Both the position numbers and the translations under genes were made by a program. The notes below the pieces were generated by a model. The model was given only the letters and a program-made list of their open reading frames with translations, had not been told where the DNA came from and ran no database searches. Below are positions 18,205 to 27,341 of a stretch of 64,000 nucleotides of DNA, one piece after another. Source of the stretch: Lichenicola sp050954785 (GTDB taxonomy: Bacteria; Pseudomonadota; Alphaproteobacteria; Acetobacterales; Acetobacteraceae); contig JBPBQO010000093.1 in the NCBI GenBank assembly GCA_050954785.1, forward strand, positions 62,001 through 126,000. Reading direction: 5' to 3'. Position 1 is the stretch's first letter; each line of letters opens with the position of its first letter.

Positions 18205-19869
18205 ATGTGCCCTGCCCGAACATCCTCCGACCCCGCCGCTCCGGTTTTCCCGAACATGCCCAAAGCCTGGCCGTTCGAGGAGGCTGCCAGGCTCGCCGCG
18301 CACATGGACCGCAAAGGTGCTGCGCCCGACGTGCCGGCCTTGCTGGAAACCGGCTACGGCCCGTCCGGCCTGCCGCATATCGGCACCTTCGGCGAGGTCG
18401 CCCGCACCAGCTGGGTGCGCCAGGCCTACACCGCGCTCACGGGACGCCCGACCCGTCTGCTTGCCTTCAGCGACGACATGGACGGCCTGCGCAAGGTCCC
18501 GGACAACGTCCCCAACCGCGAGATGCTGGCCGGCTTCATCGGCCGGCCGCTGACCCAGGTGCCCGACCCGTTCGGCACCCATGACAGTTTCGGCGCACAC
18601 AACAACGCGCGCCTGCGTGCCTTCCTCGACGGATTCGGCTTCGAGTACGAATTCGCCTCCTCGACCGACTATTACCGTTCCGGCCGTTTCGACGCGGCGC
18701 TGCTGCAGGTGCTCGCCAGGCACGACGAGATCGTCGCCGTCATTGCCCCCACACTCGGGCCCGATCGCCGCGCCACCTATTCGCCGATCCTGCCGATCCA
18801 TCCGAAAACCGGCATCGTGATGCAGGTCCGGATCGACGCGTTCGACATCGATGCCGGCACCGTGCGCTGGACCGACGAGGCCGGCGGGACCTTCGAGACC
18901 CCGGTCACCGGCGGTCATGCCAAGCTGCAATGGAAGGCCGACTGGGCCATGCGCTGGGCCGCACTCGGCGTCGACTACGAGATGTCCGGCAAGGACCTGA
19001 TCGACAGCGTGAAGCTCTCGACCCGGATCTGCCGGGTGCTGGGCGCCGAGCCGCCGGTCAGCCTCACCTACGAGCTGTTCCTGGACGAGCACGCGCAGAA
19101 GATTAGCAAGTCCAAGGGCAACGGCATCTCGGTCGAGGAGTGGCTGCGCTACGCCCCGGCCGAAAGCCTCGCGCAATACATGTTCAACCAGCCGACCCGC
19201 GCCAAGCGGCTGTTCTTCGACGTGATCCCCCGCGCCGCCGACGAATACCTGGCCAATCGCGCCAAGGCGCAGGAGCAGGAGGGCACGATCCTCCAGGCCA
19301 ATCCCGCCTGGTTCATCGATCGTCCAGCCACACGGGAAACCCGCGCCCCCGCCGCCAGCCCGGTCTCGTTCGGCATGCTGCTGAACCTGGCCTCGGTCGC
19401 CAACGCCGAGAGCGCCGACGTGCTGTGGGCGTTCCTGGCCCGCTACCAGAGCGGTGCCACGCCCGAGAGCGACCCGATGCTGGCCCGCCTGGTCGAGCAT
19501 GCGGTGTCGTACTACCAGGACTTCGTTCGCCCCGCCAAAACCTACCGCGCCCCGGACGAGCGCGAGCGCGCCGCCCTGGCCGATCTCGCCGAAACCCTGC
19601 GCGGCGTCGATTCCGCCGGGCGCCTGGCGCCCATGGACGCAGGGGACGGCATGGCCCCCGACGCCCTCCAGAACCTGGTGTTCGAAGTCGGCAAGCGGCA
19701 CCGGTTCCCCGAGCTGCGCGCCTGGTTCGGCTGCCTGTACGAGGTGCTGCTCGGCCAGAAGGAGGGGCCGCGCTTCGGCATCTTCATCGCCCTGTACGGC
19801 GTATCCGAAACGATCGCCCTGATCGAGGCGGCTTTAAGCCGCCCGGAACCGGCCTCGACGGAACTCTAG
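18205..19869 (+). CDS. lysS: Class I lysyl-tRNA synthetase
   Basis: Charges tRNA-Lys. This is the class I (archaeal-type) enzyme used by many alphaproteobacteria, not the class II form. LETGYGPSGLPHIGTFGEVARTSWVRQAY contains the HIGH equivalent (HIGT). FSDDMDGLRKVPDNVPN and TYELFLDEHAQKISKSKGNGIS hold the KMSKS equivalent. The start is uncertain: ATG at 18205 gives 554 aa; ATG at 18256 gives 537 aa and fits family length slightly better. TATAGT at 18135-18140 could be its -10 box. The mprF gene begins 23 bp after the stop; lysyl-tRNA is MprF's substrate, so the pairing looks functional. Confidence 0.95.
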   Translation: MCPARTSSDPAAPVFPNMPKAWPFEEAARLAAHMDRKGAAPDVPALLETGYGPSGLPHIGTFGEVARTSWVRQAYTALTGRPTRLLAFSDDMDGLRKVPDNVPNREMLAGFIGRPLTQVPDPFGTHDSFGAHNNARLRAFLDGFGFEYEFASSTDYYRSGRFDAALLQVLARHDEIVAVIAPTLGPDRRATYSPILPIHPKTGIVMQVRIDAFDIDAGTVRWTDEAGGTFETPVTGGHAKLQWKADWAMRWAALGVDYEMSGKDLIDSVKLSTRICRVLGAEPPVSLTYELFLDEHAQKISKSKGNGISVEEWLRYAPAESLAQYMFNQPTRAKRLFFDVIPRAADEYLANRAKAQEQEGTILQANPAWFIDRPATRETRAPAASPVSFGMLLNLASVANAESADVLWAFLARYQSGATPESDPMLARLVEHAVSYYQDFVRPAKTYRAPDERERAALADLAETLRGVDSAGRLAPMDAGDGMAPDALQNLVFEVGKRHRFPELRAWFGCLYEVLLGQKEGPRFGIFIALYGVSETIALIEAALSRPEPASTEL

Positions 19870-19892
19870 GCGCTCGATCGGGATCCGACGTG

Positions 19893-21986
19893 ATGATGTC
19901 GTCTCGCCCAACCGGTTGCCTCGATGAGGATCCCGGCCGACCCCCTTCTGCCTGGCGGCGCGTGCTGCGCCGGCTGCCGCCGCTGATCGGGCTGCTGCTG
20001 TTCGTCGCCGCGATCTACGCGGTCCAGAAGGAGGTCAGGAATCTCAGCCTGGCCCAGATCCGGGAAAGCCTGCTCGGCATTCCCCGCGCCAGCCTGTTCG
20101 CCTCGGCCGGCTTTACCGTGCTGTCCTATTTCATACTCTCGTTCTACGACCGGCTCGCCACGATCCATGTCGGCTACCGGCTGAGCTTCGGCCGCACCGC
20201 GTTCGCGGCGTTCTGTTCGTACGTGCTGTCCCACAATCTGGGTTTCGCCGCGATCTCCGGCGCTGCCGTGCGCTTCCGGCTGTATGGCAACTGGGGCCTG
20301 CGCCCGGCCGCGATCACCCAGATCATCGCCTTCTGTTCGCTCACCTACATTCTCGGCGCCTGTGCGCTGATCGGCGGCGTACTGCTGCTGGAGCCCGGCT
20401 CGCTGCCGATGCTCTCGGCCAAGATTCCCCCCTTGTTGCTGACGCTGATCGGCATCGGCGCTTGGTCGGTGGTCGCGCTCTATGTCGGTCTGTCGGCCCG
20501 GCTGAAAACCGTCACCCTGTGGCGCTGGACCATCTCTCTGCCCGGCCTGCGCATGTCGATCGGCCAGGTCGCAGTAGCCGCCCTCGACGTCGCCGCAACC
20601 GCCGCCATTGCTTACACGCTGCTGCCCGAAGGAATCGGGCTGAGCTATCCGGCGTTCCTCGCCATCTACATCGCATCCTACAGCGCCGGCCTGATCGCAG
20701 GCGTACCGGGCGGGCTCGGCGTGTTCGACGGAGCCATGGTGATCGGCCTGTCGCCGTTCCTGCCGGCACCAGCGGCCCTCGGCATCATCCTGGTGTTCCG
20801 GCTGTTCTACTACATCATCCCGCTCTTCATCGCCGGCCTGCTGTTCGCCGGCCATGAACTGCTGCTGCGCAGCGACACCCTGCTTGCCGGCAGGCTGGGC
20901 GCCGGTCAGCCGGTCCGGGTGCGGCCATCCGGCGTCGTCCGGGAAAGCGAGGCCGATTTCGCCGTCATCGTCGCGGCCGCCGCGGTTTCGCTATGCGGCG
21001 CGATGCTGCTGGCACTCGGCGCGATCGAGACCGTGCCGGACCTGTCCTTCGCACTGCCGGCACCGGCCGGGCTCTTCGCCCCCGATAACGGGCTCGTCCG
21101 CTTCATCGAGGCCGCCGGCGACTTCATCCCCTCCCTGATCGGCGCGGTGCTGATGGGTCTCGCGATCGGCCTGTCCCGACGGGTGACGCTTGCCTGGGGC
21201 ACCACGCTGATCCTGCTCTGCATCGCGGCCGCCATCACCGCCCTGCGCGGATTGCCGCTCGCCGTGCCCGGCGTGTTGATTCTCGCGGCGCTGGTGATCG
21301 CGCCGTTCCGCAGTTCATACTACCGCCATGCGCGCCTGCTCAGCGAGCCACTGGCCCCGGCGACGGTGCTGCCGTTGCTGCTGCTGCTCGGCTGCGTGCT
21401 GATGCTGGTGCAGCTCGAACCGGACATCCACAGCTTTGCCGACAATAGCTGGCTGGAACTCGTCGCCGGCCAGAACATGAGCGGCCGGACGCGCCTCTCG
21501 GTCGGCTTGTCGGTGCTGATCGGGTTGCTGGCGATCGCCCGGCTGATCCTGCCCGGACGGATCAGCCCGGCCCCATGGAATGCCGATGCCGAGGCGCGTT
21601 ACCGGGCGCTGGCGCCGGGAACGAACCTTCCCGTCACCGCGCCGGACGGACTGATACTGGGAGAAACCGGCCGGGCGCTGATCCCGTTCCGCCGTCTCGG
21701 CCGCATCGTTGCCGGATTGGGCGATCCCGCCGGTGCCGCGTCGGATCAGGTCTCGACGATCTGGCGCCTGCGCGATCTCGCCGTTCAGGAAGGTCGTGAA
21801 CCGGTGTTCTGGCGGGTCGGCCCGGATTTGCTGGCCGTCTATGCCGATCTCGGGCTAGAAGCCTGGCCGATCGACACCGGGCCCACCGATGCCGAAGACG
21901 AGCGGCGGTATCTCTGCTGCCCTGCCGAACGAGGCGCCGTGCTGCTCGCGCTGCTGGACCTGGAGTTCGCTACCCCGGTCAGCTAG
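19893..21986 (+). CDS. mprF: MprF-type lysyl-phosphatidylglycerol flippase/synthase with shortened C-terminal domain
   Basis: A 697-aa polytopic membrane protein. The N-terminal flippase domain has LLLFVAAIYAVQKEVRNLS, DRLATIHVGYRLSFGRTAF, SHNLGFAAISGAAVRFRLYGNWG and PGGLGVFDGAMV, all hallmarks of MprF/YbhN. A soluble domain follows with ALIPFRRLGRIVAGLGDPAG. Full MprF proteins (about 840-870 aa) then have the rest of a GNAT-like aminoacyl-transferase that moves lysine from lysyl-tRNA to phosphatidylglycerol. Here the protein stops after the first half (FATPVS), some 150 residues early. The stop overlaps the convergent EamA gene by 8 bp and I see no continuation in another frame. Start: GTG 19890 or ATG 19893/19896, no strong ribosome site. 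Confidence 0.88.
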   Translation: MMSSRPTGCLDEDPGRPPSAWRRVLRRLPPLIGLLLFVAAIYAVQKEVRNLSLAQIRESLLGIPRASLFASAGFTVLSYFILSFYDRLATIHVGYRLSFGRTAFAAFCSYVLSHNLGFAAISGAAVRFRLYGNWGLRPAAITQIIAFCSLTYILGACALIGGVLLLEPGSLPMLSAKIPPLLLTLIGIGAWSVVALYVGLSARLKTVTLWRWTISLPGLRMSIGQVAVAALDVAATAAIAYTLLPEGIGLSYPAFLAIYIASYSAGLIAGVPGGLGVFDGAMVIGLSPFLPAPAALGIILVFRLFYYIIPLFIAGLLFAGHELLLRSDTLLAGRLGAGQPVRVRPSGVVRESEADFAVIVAAAAVSLCGAMLLALGAIETVPDLSFALPAPAGLFAPDNGLVRFIEAAGDFIPSLIGAVLMGLAIGLSRRVTLAWGTTLILLCIAAAITALRGLPLAVPGVLILAALVIAPFRSSYYRHARLLSEPLAPATVLPLLLLLGCVLMLVQLEPDIHSFADNSWLELVAGQNMSGRTRLSVGLSVLIGLLAIARLILPGRISPAPWNADAEARYRALAPGTNLPVTAPDGLILGETGRALIPFRRLGRIVAGLGDPAGAASDQVSTIWRLRDLAVQEGREPVFWRVGPDLLAVYADLGLEAWPIDTGPTDAEDERRYLCCPAERGAVLLALLDLEFATPVS

Positions 21987-22944
21987 CCGCGCCGGCCGCC
22001 GTCACCGGCGCGAGCACCGGCGTCACGCGTCTGGTGCACGCAATCAGCGCCACGCCGCCGAGGATCAGCGTCAGCCCCATCGCGTGGTACGGATGCAGCG
22101 CCTCGCCGAGCAGCAAAGCGCCAAGCAGCACCGCATAGACCGGCACGAGATACATCGAGGACGCAGCCGTGGCCGCACCGAAATGCCGAACCAGGGCCTG
22201 GTAGCCGCCATAGGCGCCGATCGACGGCACCACGCACAGGAACAGGACCGCGCTCACGCTGCGCGGCGTCAGGATCATCCCGAACCGCGGCTCGCCGGCA
22301 TGCCGCGCCAGCTCGACCAGCGACGCGGGGAGCAGCATCAGCGCCGCCCCGGCCGCCAGTGCGGCAAGGCCGATCAGCGGCGGCAGCTTCACCGGCCGGC
22401 GCTTGCTGAGCAGGGTGTAGGCCACCCAGCCAAGAACCGCGGCCAGTGCGAAGGCGTCGCCGCCGTTGCAGGACAGCGATGCCAGGGCGAAGGGATGTCC
22501 ATGCGTCACGACGGTGACCATGCCGCATGCAGCAAGCAGGATGCCCACCAGTGCCGGTATACGAAGCGGCGTGCGGAACAGGATGCGCTCGACGACCAGC
22601 ACCAGTGCAGGTGCCGCCGACAACAGCAGGGCGATGTTGCCCGCCGTGGTCCGGGCCGCCGCCGCATAGAGCGGTGCCACCGAAAGCACCGCGCCGGTCA
22701 GCACCAGCATCGCGAAGTCCGGCGACACGATGCGGGGCAGGTGGGCCCGCAGCCCGCGCACGAACGGCAGCAGAACCAGCGCCGCACCGGTCCAGCGCAG
22801 AAACGCCAGGGTGACCGGCGGGATGTCGCCGGCGATCGCGCGCGCGACCAGCATGTTCCCGACGAACAACAACGGCGTGATGACGAACAGCAGCATCTCG
22901 GGCCTGAAACGGATGGCGCCTGCGATCGAACCGTTCCGCGCCAT
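21979..22944 (-). CDS. EamA (DMT) family transporter
   Basis: A 321-aa inner-membrane protein with ten hydrophobic helices in two repeats. It begins FRPEMLLFVITPLLFVGNMLVARAIAGDIPPVTLAFLRW, and the second repeat has the typical SSMYLVPVYAVLLGALLLGEALHPYHAMGLTLILGGV. Members export amino acids or other metabolites. AGGAGG lies 6 nt before the ATG. It diverges from an Lrp/AsnC regulator 142 bp away, a common pairing for amino-acid exporters, so control by that regulator is likely. Its 3' end overlaps mprF tail to tail. Confidence 0.92.
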   Translation of the reverse strand: MARNGSIAGAIRFRPEMLLFVITPLLFVGNMLVARAIAGDIPPVTLAFLRWTGAALVLLPFVRGLRAHLPRIVSPDFAMLVLTGAVLSVAPLYAAAARTTAGNIALLLSAAPALVLVVERILFRTPLRIPALVGILLAACGMVTVVTHGHPFALASLSCNGGDAFALAAVLGWVAYTLLSKRRPVKLPPLIGLAALAAGAALMLLPASLVELARHAGEPRFGMILTPRSVSAVLFLCVVPSIGAYGGYQALVRHFGAATAASSMYLVPVYAVLLGALLLGEALHPYHAMGLTLILGGVALIACTRRVTPVLAPVTAAGAAS

Positions 22945-23086
22945 CGAAGCCTCCTGTGTTCCAGGAGAAGATACGTTGGTCGCTCCAGTGATTTGTCTCT
23001 GGATTTTTCACCGGTCCATCGCTAGGCAGAATATTCGACCCTCTGAAGCCAATTCGGCAGAAGAATCATCTCTCGCGGAGGCTGCC

Positions 23087-23557
23087 ATGCCCGACTACGT
23101 GCTGGACGCCGCCGACCGGCGCATCCTTGCCGCCCTGCGTGCCGATGGCCGGCTCAGCAATGCCCGGCTTGCCGAGATGGTGGGCCTGTCGCCGACACCG
23201 GTCTGGAACCGGGTGCGCCGGCTGGAGGAGCAGGGCGTCATCACCGGCTACACCGCCGAGATCGACCAGAAGGCGCTCGGCCTGGCCGACACGGTGTTTA
23301 TCGAGATCACCCTCGACCGCAACGACATGGCCCTGATGCGCGACTTCGGCGAGCGCCTGGCCCGCATGAAGGAGGTGCTGGAGGTGTTCCTGGTCAGCGG
23401 CGACTACGACTATCTCGCCCGCGTCGCGGTCAACGGCACTGCCGGCTACGAGGCTTTCCTGCGCGAACGCCTCTACACCCTGCACGGCGTCCGAAACTGC
23501 CGCTCGGTCTTCACCCTGCGCACCCTGAAACGCACCAGCTCGCCGGACCCTTCTTGA
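23087..23557 (+). CDS. Lrp/AsnC family transcriptional regulator
   Basis: A 156-aa regulator. The N-terminal winged helix reads LDAADRRILAALRADGRLSNARLAEMVGLSPTPVWNRVRRLEEQGVITGYTAEID, an Lrp signature. The C-terminal RAM ligand-binding domain includes VLEVFLVSGDYDYLARVAV and YTLHGVRNCRSVFTLRTLK. GGAGG lies 6 nt before the ATG at 23087. The divergent EamA exporter is the probable target. The intergenic region contains a GAATATTC palindrome at 23029-23036. Confidence 0.94.
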   Translation: MPDYVLDAADRRILAALRADGRLSNARLAEMVGLSPTPVWNRVRRLEEQGVITGYTAEIDQKALGLADTVFIEITLDRNDMALMRDFGERLARMKEVLEVFLVSGDYDYLARVAVNGTAGYEAFLRERLYTLHGVRNCRSVFTLRTLKRTSSPDPS

Positions 23558-23609
23558 TGCACATGTTCGAAAACCCCGGTTCCCCGACAGGGCGTTGGAT
23601 AGCTCGGGC

Positions 23610-25543
23610 ATGAACAGATCGGTTTCCGTAACGCTTGCCTTTCTTGCCGCTCCATTCACTGCAACCTTTGCCCAAGCCGGCACCGGACCAACAAAGCTAG
23701 CGCACTTGACCGGAGCGGTCGTGCAAGGCGACCTGCCGTTTCGTGGCATGATTGCGCTCGCTGTCGACGCGACCGACACGGACCATCGTATCTTCACGAT
23801 CCACGAAACGATTCCGGTCCAAACGTCTGGATCGGTCAAATTGCTCTATCCCGAGTGGGAGACCGGCAGCCATGCCCCGACCGCCTCCGTTGTCGAACTC
23901 GCAGGCCTGGTAACCAGTATCGATGACCGGCGACAGCCATGGCACCGCGATCCGGTCGACGTTCACGCCTTCCGGCTTGATGTTCCGCCGGCCGCGAAGA
24001 CGATCGACGTCGATTTTCAACTCCTTGCCCCGCATTCCGCCGCGCTGCTCCGCCCCGACATGGTCGACGTGCAATGGCACCGGCTTCTGCTCTATCCGGC
24101 CGGCTGGCCTGCGAATGACATTTCGGTCGCCGCGCGGCTGACGCTTCCGCACGGGCTGCACGCGTTCACAGCGTTGCCGACGGACCGTAGCGATGGCGAC
24201 ACGATCAGGTTCGCGCCCGTTTCGCTGGAGACCCTGGTCGATGCACCCGTCTATGCAGCACGCTACTGGCGGCAACTCGATCTGGCACCGGACGCCACGG
24301 TGCCGGTGCGGCTCGATATCGTTGCCGATGCGGCTGCGGCACTGGCGGTACCGGTCCCCGAACTCGCAAAGCTGCGCGCACTCGTGGTGCAGACCGCATG
24401 TTGCTTGGGCCGGGTCCCTATCGCCATTACGACGCGATCGTCTCGCTCAGCGACGTCCTGTCGCCAGGCGGCGGGATCAAGCATTCGGAGGAGAGCGAGA
24501 ACAATCTGCCGCTCGCCTACTTCACCGATCTCAGCCATCAGCTCGGCAATCGTGACCTGATCGCGCACGAGTACATCCACTCCTGGAACGGCCGCTATCG
24601 TCAGCCCCTGGATCTGCGGTCCCCGGATTTCAACCATCCCCTCCAGGGCAGTCTGCTCTGGGTCTATGAAGGACAAACGGAGTTCTGGGGGCGCGTTCTC
24701 GCCGCCCGTGCAGGCTTGCGGAACCGGCAGGAAACACTGGACAAGCTCGCGCTGGATGCCGCACTCGTGGAAAACCGGGCAGGCCGCTCCTGGAAGTCGC
24801 TCGACGACAGCACGAACGATGCGGTCTACATGGCCGGGCATTCCGTCGGTCGGCGCGACTGGCAGCGTCGCGAGGATTATTATCCCGAGGGCGTGCTCTT
24901 GTGGCTCGACGTGGACGCCCGGCTACGCGAGCAGAGTCACGGCAGGTTCAGCCTCGACGATTTCGCCGGCCGGTTCTTCGCAACCGGCGGCGCCATGAAC
25001 ACTGTACGGACGTACGACTTCGACGATGTATGCACAGCCTTGAACGCTGTCGTGCCCGATAACTGGGCTGGTTTCCTACGCCGGCATCTGGACAGCGTGC
25101 CCGATGTCGATGCGCTTGCAGGCCTCGCGCGTGCGGGCTGGCGGCTCGGTTACACCGACGAGCCGACCGAAACCTTCCGACAGGACGAGGCCGACGCAGG
25201 CGTCAGCAATCTCGACTATTCGATCGGTATGCAGGTCCGCCCAAGCGGCGTCATCCGTTCGATCGCCTGGAATAGTCCCGCTTTCAAAGCCGGACTGGCG
25301 CCCGATGACCGGATCATCGAAGTGAATGCCCGTCCCTTTACGGCTGCCTTGCTCCAAGCCGCCATCAAGGTGTCGGGTTCCGTCCCTCTGACCCTGACCG
25401 TTGACGTCGATGGCTCACCCCGCAAGGCAGCGATCGCCTATCACGGTTCCTTGCGCTACCCGCACCTCGTTCGCATTCCCGGCAAACCGGATCGACTTGG
25501 CGACCTGCTTTCCAGCAGACCGTCGAAGACCTCGCCTCCATAG
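23610..25543 (+). pseudogene. M61 (glycyl aminopeptidase-like) peptidase gene with a frameshift
   Basis: Two overlapping frames together encode one full-length M61 peptidase of about 640 aa. The first runs from 23610 (signal peptide MNRSVSVTLAFLAAPFTATFAQA) to about 24395, after ALVVQTA; in that frame it would stop only at 24560. The second picks up at 24398 with LLGPGPYRHYDAIVSLSDVLSPGGGIKHSE and contains the zinc motif HEYIHSWNGRYRQPL, LLWVYEGQTEFWG, and a C-terminal PDZ-like domain (GVIRSIAWNSPAFKAGLAPDDRIIEVN). The junction needs one base more (or two fewer) near 24390-24400. This is either a genuine recent frameshift or a sequence error. Intact, it would be a periplasmic metalloprotease. 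Confidence 0.85.
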
Positions 25544-25799
25544 GGAAATACTGGATCATGTGGCGTCGACCGGAAGCGGCGCCGCAAGCTTTGCGGTGCG
25601 AAGCCGCATGAGAATTGTGCTGACCAGCAGCCAGTTAAGCAGCAAACTGCATCGACATTGAGTCGGAGCCAGATTTCGGTGCGGTTTGACAATTGAAGTC
25701 TGACAACGCAACATTTCAGGTGCCACGTGCCTCGCTTCGACCGGATTACGGCGCCTGCGCAATCACAGACGCCACGCCGTAATCGGATGGAGGCTTCAC

Positions 25800-26810
25800 A
25801 TGCATTACGGATTTGCCGTTATGTCGCCGCCCCCAACCCCGGAAGGGACGAGCGCGGAACCTATCCCCTCCCTATCGCAACCGATGCGGCGCCCCGGCAG
25901 TCGTCGAACTTTACTGATGCTGTCACTTGCCGCTTCTCTGGCATGGGTCTCGCTGCCCACCGCTTCGGCCGAGACCGACAGCAACGAGACGATCATCGTG
26001 CATGGGATTACGCCGAAAGCCATCCGCGGCGAGGTCGACAAGATGGTCGCAGCCCCTTGGTATCAGCAGCTCGCGCGGTGGGGTAATACGTTCTGTCCAA
26101 CCGTGGAAGGCTTACCGGAGCCTTACCGTGAGGTCGTCGTGGATCATCTCCAAAAAGCCGCCCGCGCAATGATCCCGGATCTCTCCACGTCCTGTGCCCA
26201 GAGCAATGTCTTTGTGTTGTTCACTGACGATGGCACCGAGGCGTTCAATCGGATCCTCGCGCAGGCCCCTCTGCTTGGCAAAACGGTCGATCCCCTGTCG
26301 GCGGGCGACTCCAGCTCCTCGCCAAGCAAGGGCGAGATCGCCGAGCTGCGGCAGGACCGTCCGGTGCGCTGGTTCCGCAAAACCGTCAACGAAACCGCCC
26401 CGGGGGTAATTTTGCGCCTGTGGGCATGGGCCCCCCACAGACCTGCCTTCGACAGAACTATGGTTAGCCCCATGGACAAGGATACCCAGGCGCGGGTGAA
26501 CTCGCTGACCGTCATCGTCGATGCCAAGCGTGCCTCGGGTGCGAAGCTTGGCCAGCTGTCCGACTACATCGCGTTCGTCGCGTTGGGCGATCCGGAACTT
26601 GGCGTTAGTTTCAGTCCGATTTCAATCATGAGCCTTTACAACAACGACACGTTCAATGCGGCTGCTCCGAGCAGTATGACGCGCTTCGATGGATGGCTAC
26701 TGCATGCCCTTTTCGAAGCTAACCCGGCCCGTGATGCCCATGTCGAGCAGGCTGAGATCTCGGCGCTCGTTCATGAGCGCTTGGCCAACCAGAACACCGC
26801 GTCCCCGTAG
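25800..26810 (+). CDS. Secreted protein of unknown function
   Basis: A 336-aa protein with an unusual 28-residue Pro/Ser-rich N-terminal extension before a signal peptide (RRTLLMLSLAASLAWVSLPTASA). GGAGG precedes the ATG at 25800 by 6 nt; an internal ATG at 25884 would give a normal signal peptide but lacks a ribosome site. The mature part begins ETIIVHGITPKAIRGEVDKM, then LARWGNTFCPTVEGLPEPY, CAQSNVFVLFTDDGTEAF and VNSLTVIVDAKRASG. I recall a similar layout in uncharacterised proteins of Sphingomonas and Caulobacter relatives. Function unknown. The 256 bp before it hold no supported gene. Confidence 0.75.
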   Translation: MHYGFAVMSPPPTPEGTSAEPIPSLSQPMRRPGSRRTLLMLSLAASLAWVSLPTASAETDSNETIIVHGITPKAIRGEVDKMVAAPWYQQLARWGNTFCPTVEGLPEPYREVVVDHLQKAARAMIPDLSTSCAQSNVFVLFTDDGTEAFNRILAQAPLLGKTVDPLSAGDSSSSPSKGEIAELRQDRPVRWFRKTVNETAPGVILRLWAWAPHRPAFDRTMVSPMDKDTQARVNSLTVIVDAKRASGAKLGQLSDYIAFVALGDPELGVSFSPISIMSLYNNDTFNAAAPSSMTRFDGWLLHALFEANPARDAHVEQAEISALVHERLANQNTASP

Positions 26811-26884
26811 CGCCTTCAGCCTGCAGCACGTGATCAGCTGCACCAAAACCGCGTCAGGGCCAATTTCGGGTCTGACGCAGGTCC

Positions 26885-27124
26885 GCTGACGTTTCAGCAT
26901 CATGCGGCGCCCATGAGCCTCGGCAAATCCGAGGGTTGGCGGATGTAGTGGCTTTAAAAACGAACCGATGCCGCACCACACAAAGGGCAGAGCGCCATAC
27001 AAGCTTTGCTGCAGGCAGTAACAACCAATGCGTCTTCGCTGCCGTCGACGCTGTTTACCGCCAGCCCCGACGGATCAGCGATGCAAAACCAAACCGCGCC
27101 GCCATGGGATGCTCCTCTCATGAA
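26885..27124 (-). pseudogene. ISL3-family transposase remnant (N-terminal zinc-finger region)
   Basis: The reverse strand reads DPSGLAVNSVDGSEDALVVTACSKACMALCPLCGAASVRF, a stop, then SHYIRQPSDLP in the same frame, and AHGRRMML in another. ISL3 transposases start with this pattern: a P-GL-v-v segment, CPxCG zinc finger, S-RVHSxYxRxxxDLPxxGR. The nonsense codon and a frameshift show that it is dead. The rest of the transposase is absent. No inverted repeats or target duplications were found by eye. The surrounding 26811-27341 interval otherwise contains no gene I can support. Confidence 0.6.
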
Positions 27125-27341
27125 CATCACGCTAGGGCGCCACAGAACAGCAGCGAAATGCGTCAGAGCCAATGTTCGACGCTTATCTACACGCTCGCCG
27201 TATTTACCTGAGTCCTGCGCTCACAATTTGTATCAGAGCGTATTAATTCGATACAAAACCGATTTTTTTGGACTTAGAATAGCCGTGAGAGACGAACATC
27301 CGCTGCAACGCGCGGGTGTCACGACATAACAGGAGGACTTC

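Noticed and set aside
19140..19892. N-terminal 250-codon extension of the mprF frame
   Set aside because: It overlaps the C-terminal third of lysS in another frame and has Arg/Pro-rich shadow composition; MprF similarity begins after 19893.
24398..24560. Programmed frameshift in the M61 gene
   Set aside because: I see no slippery heptamer or following stem at the junction, so error or mutation is the simpler explanation.
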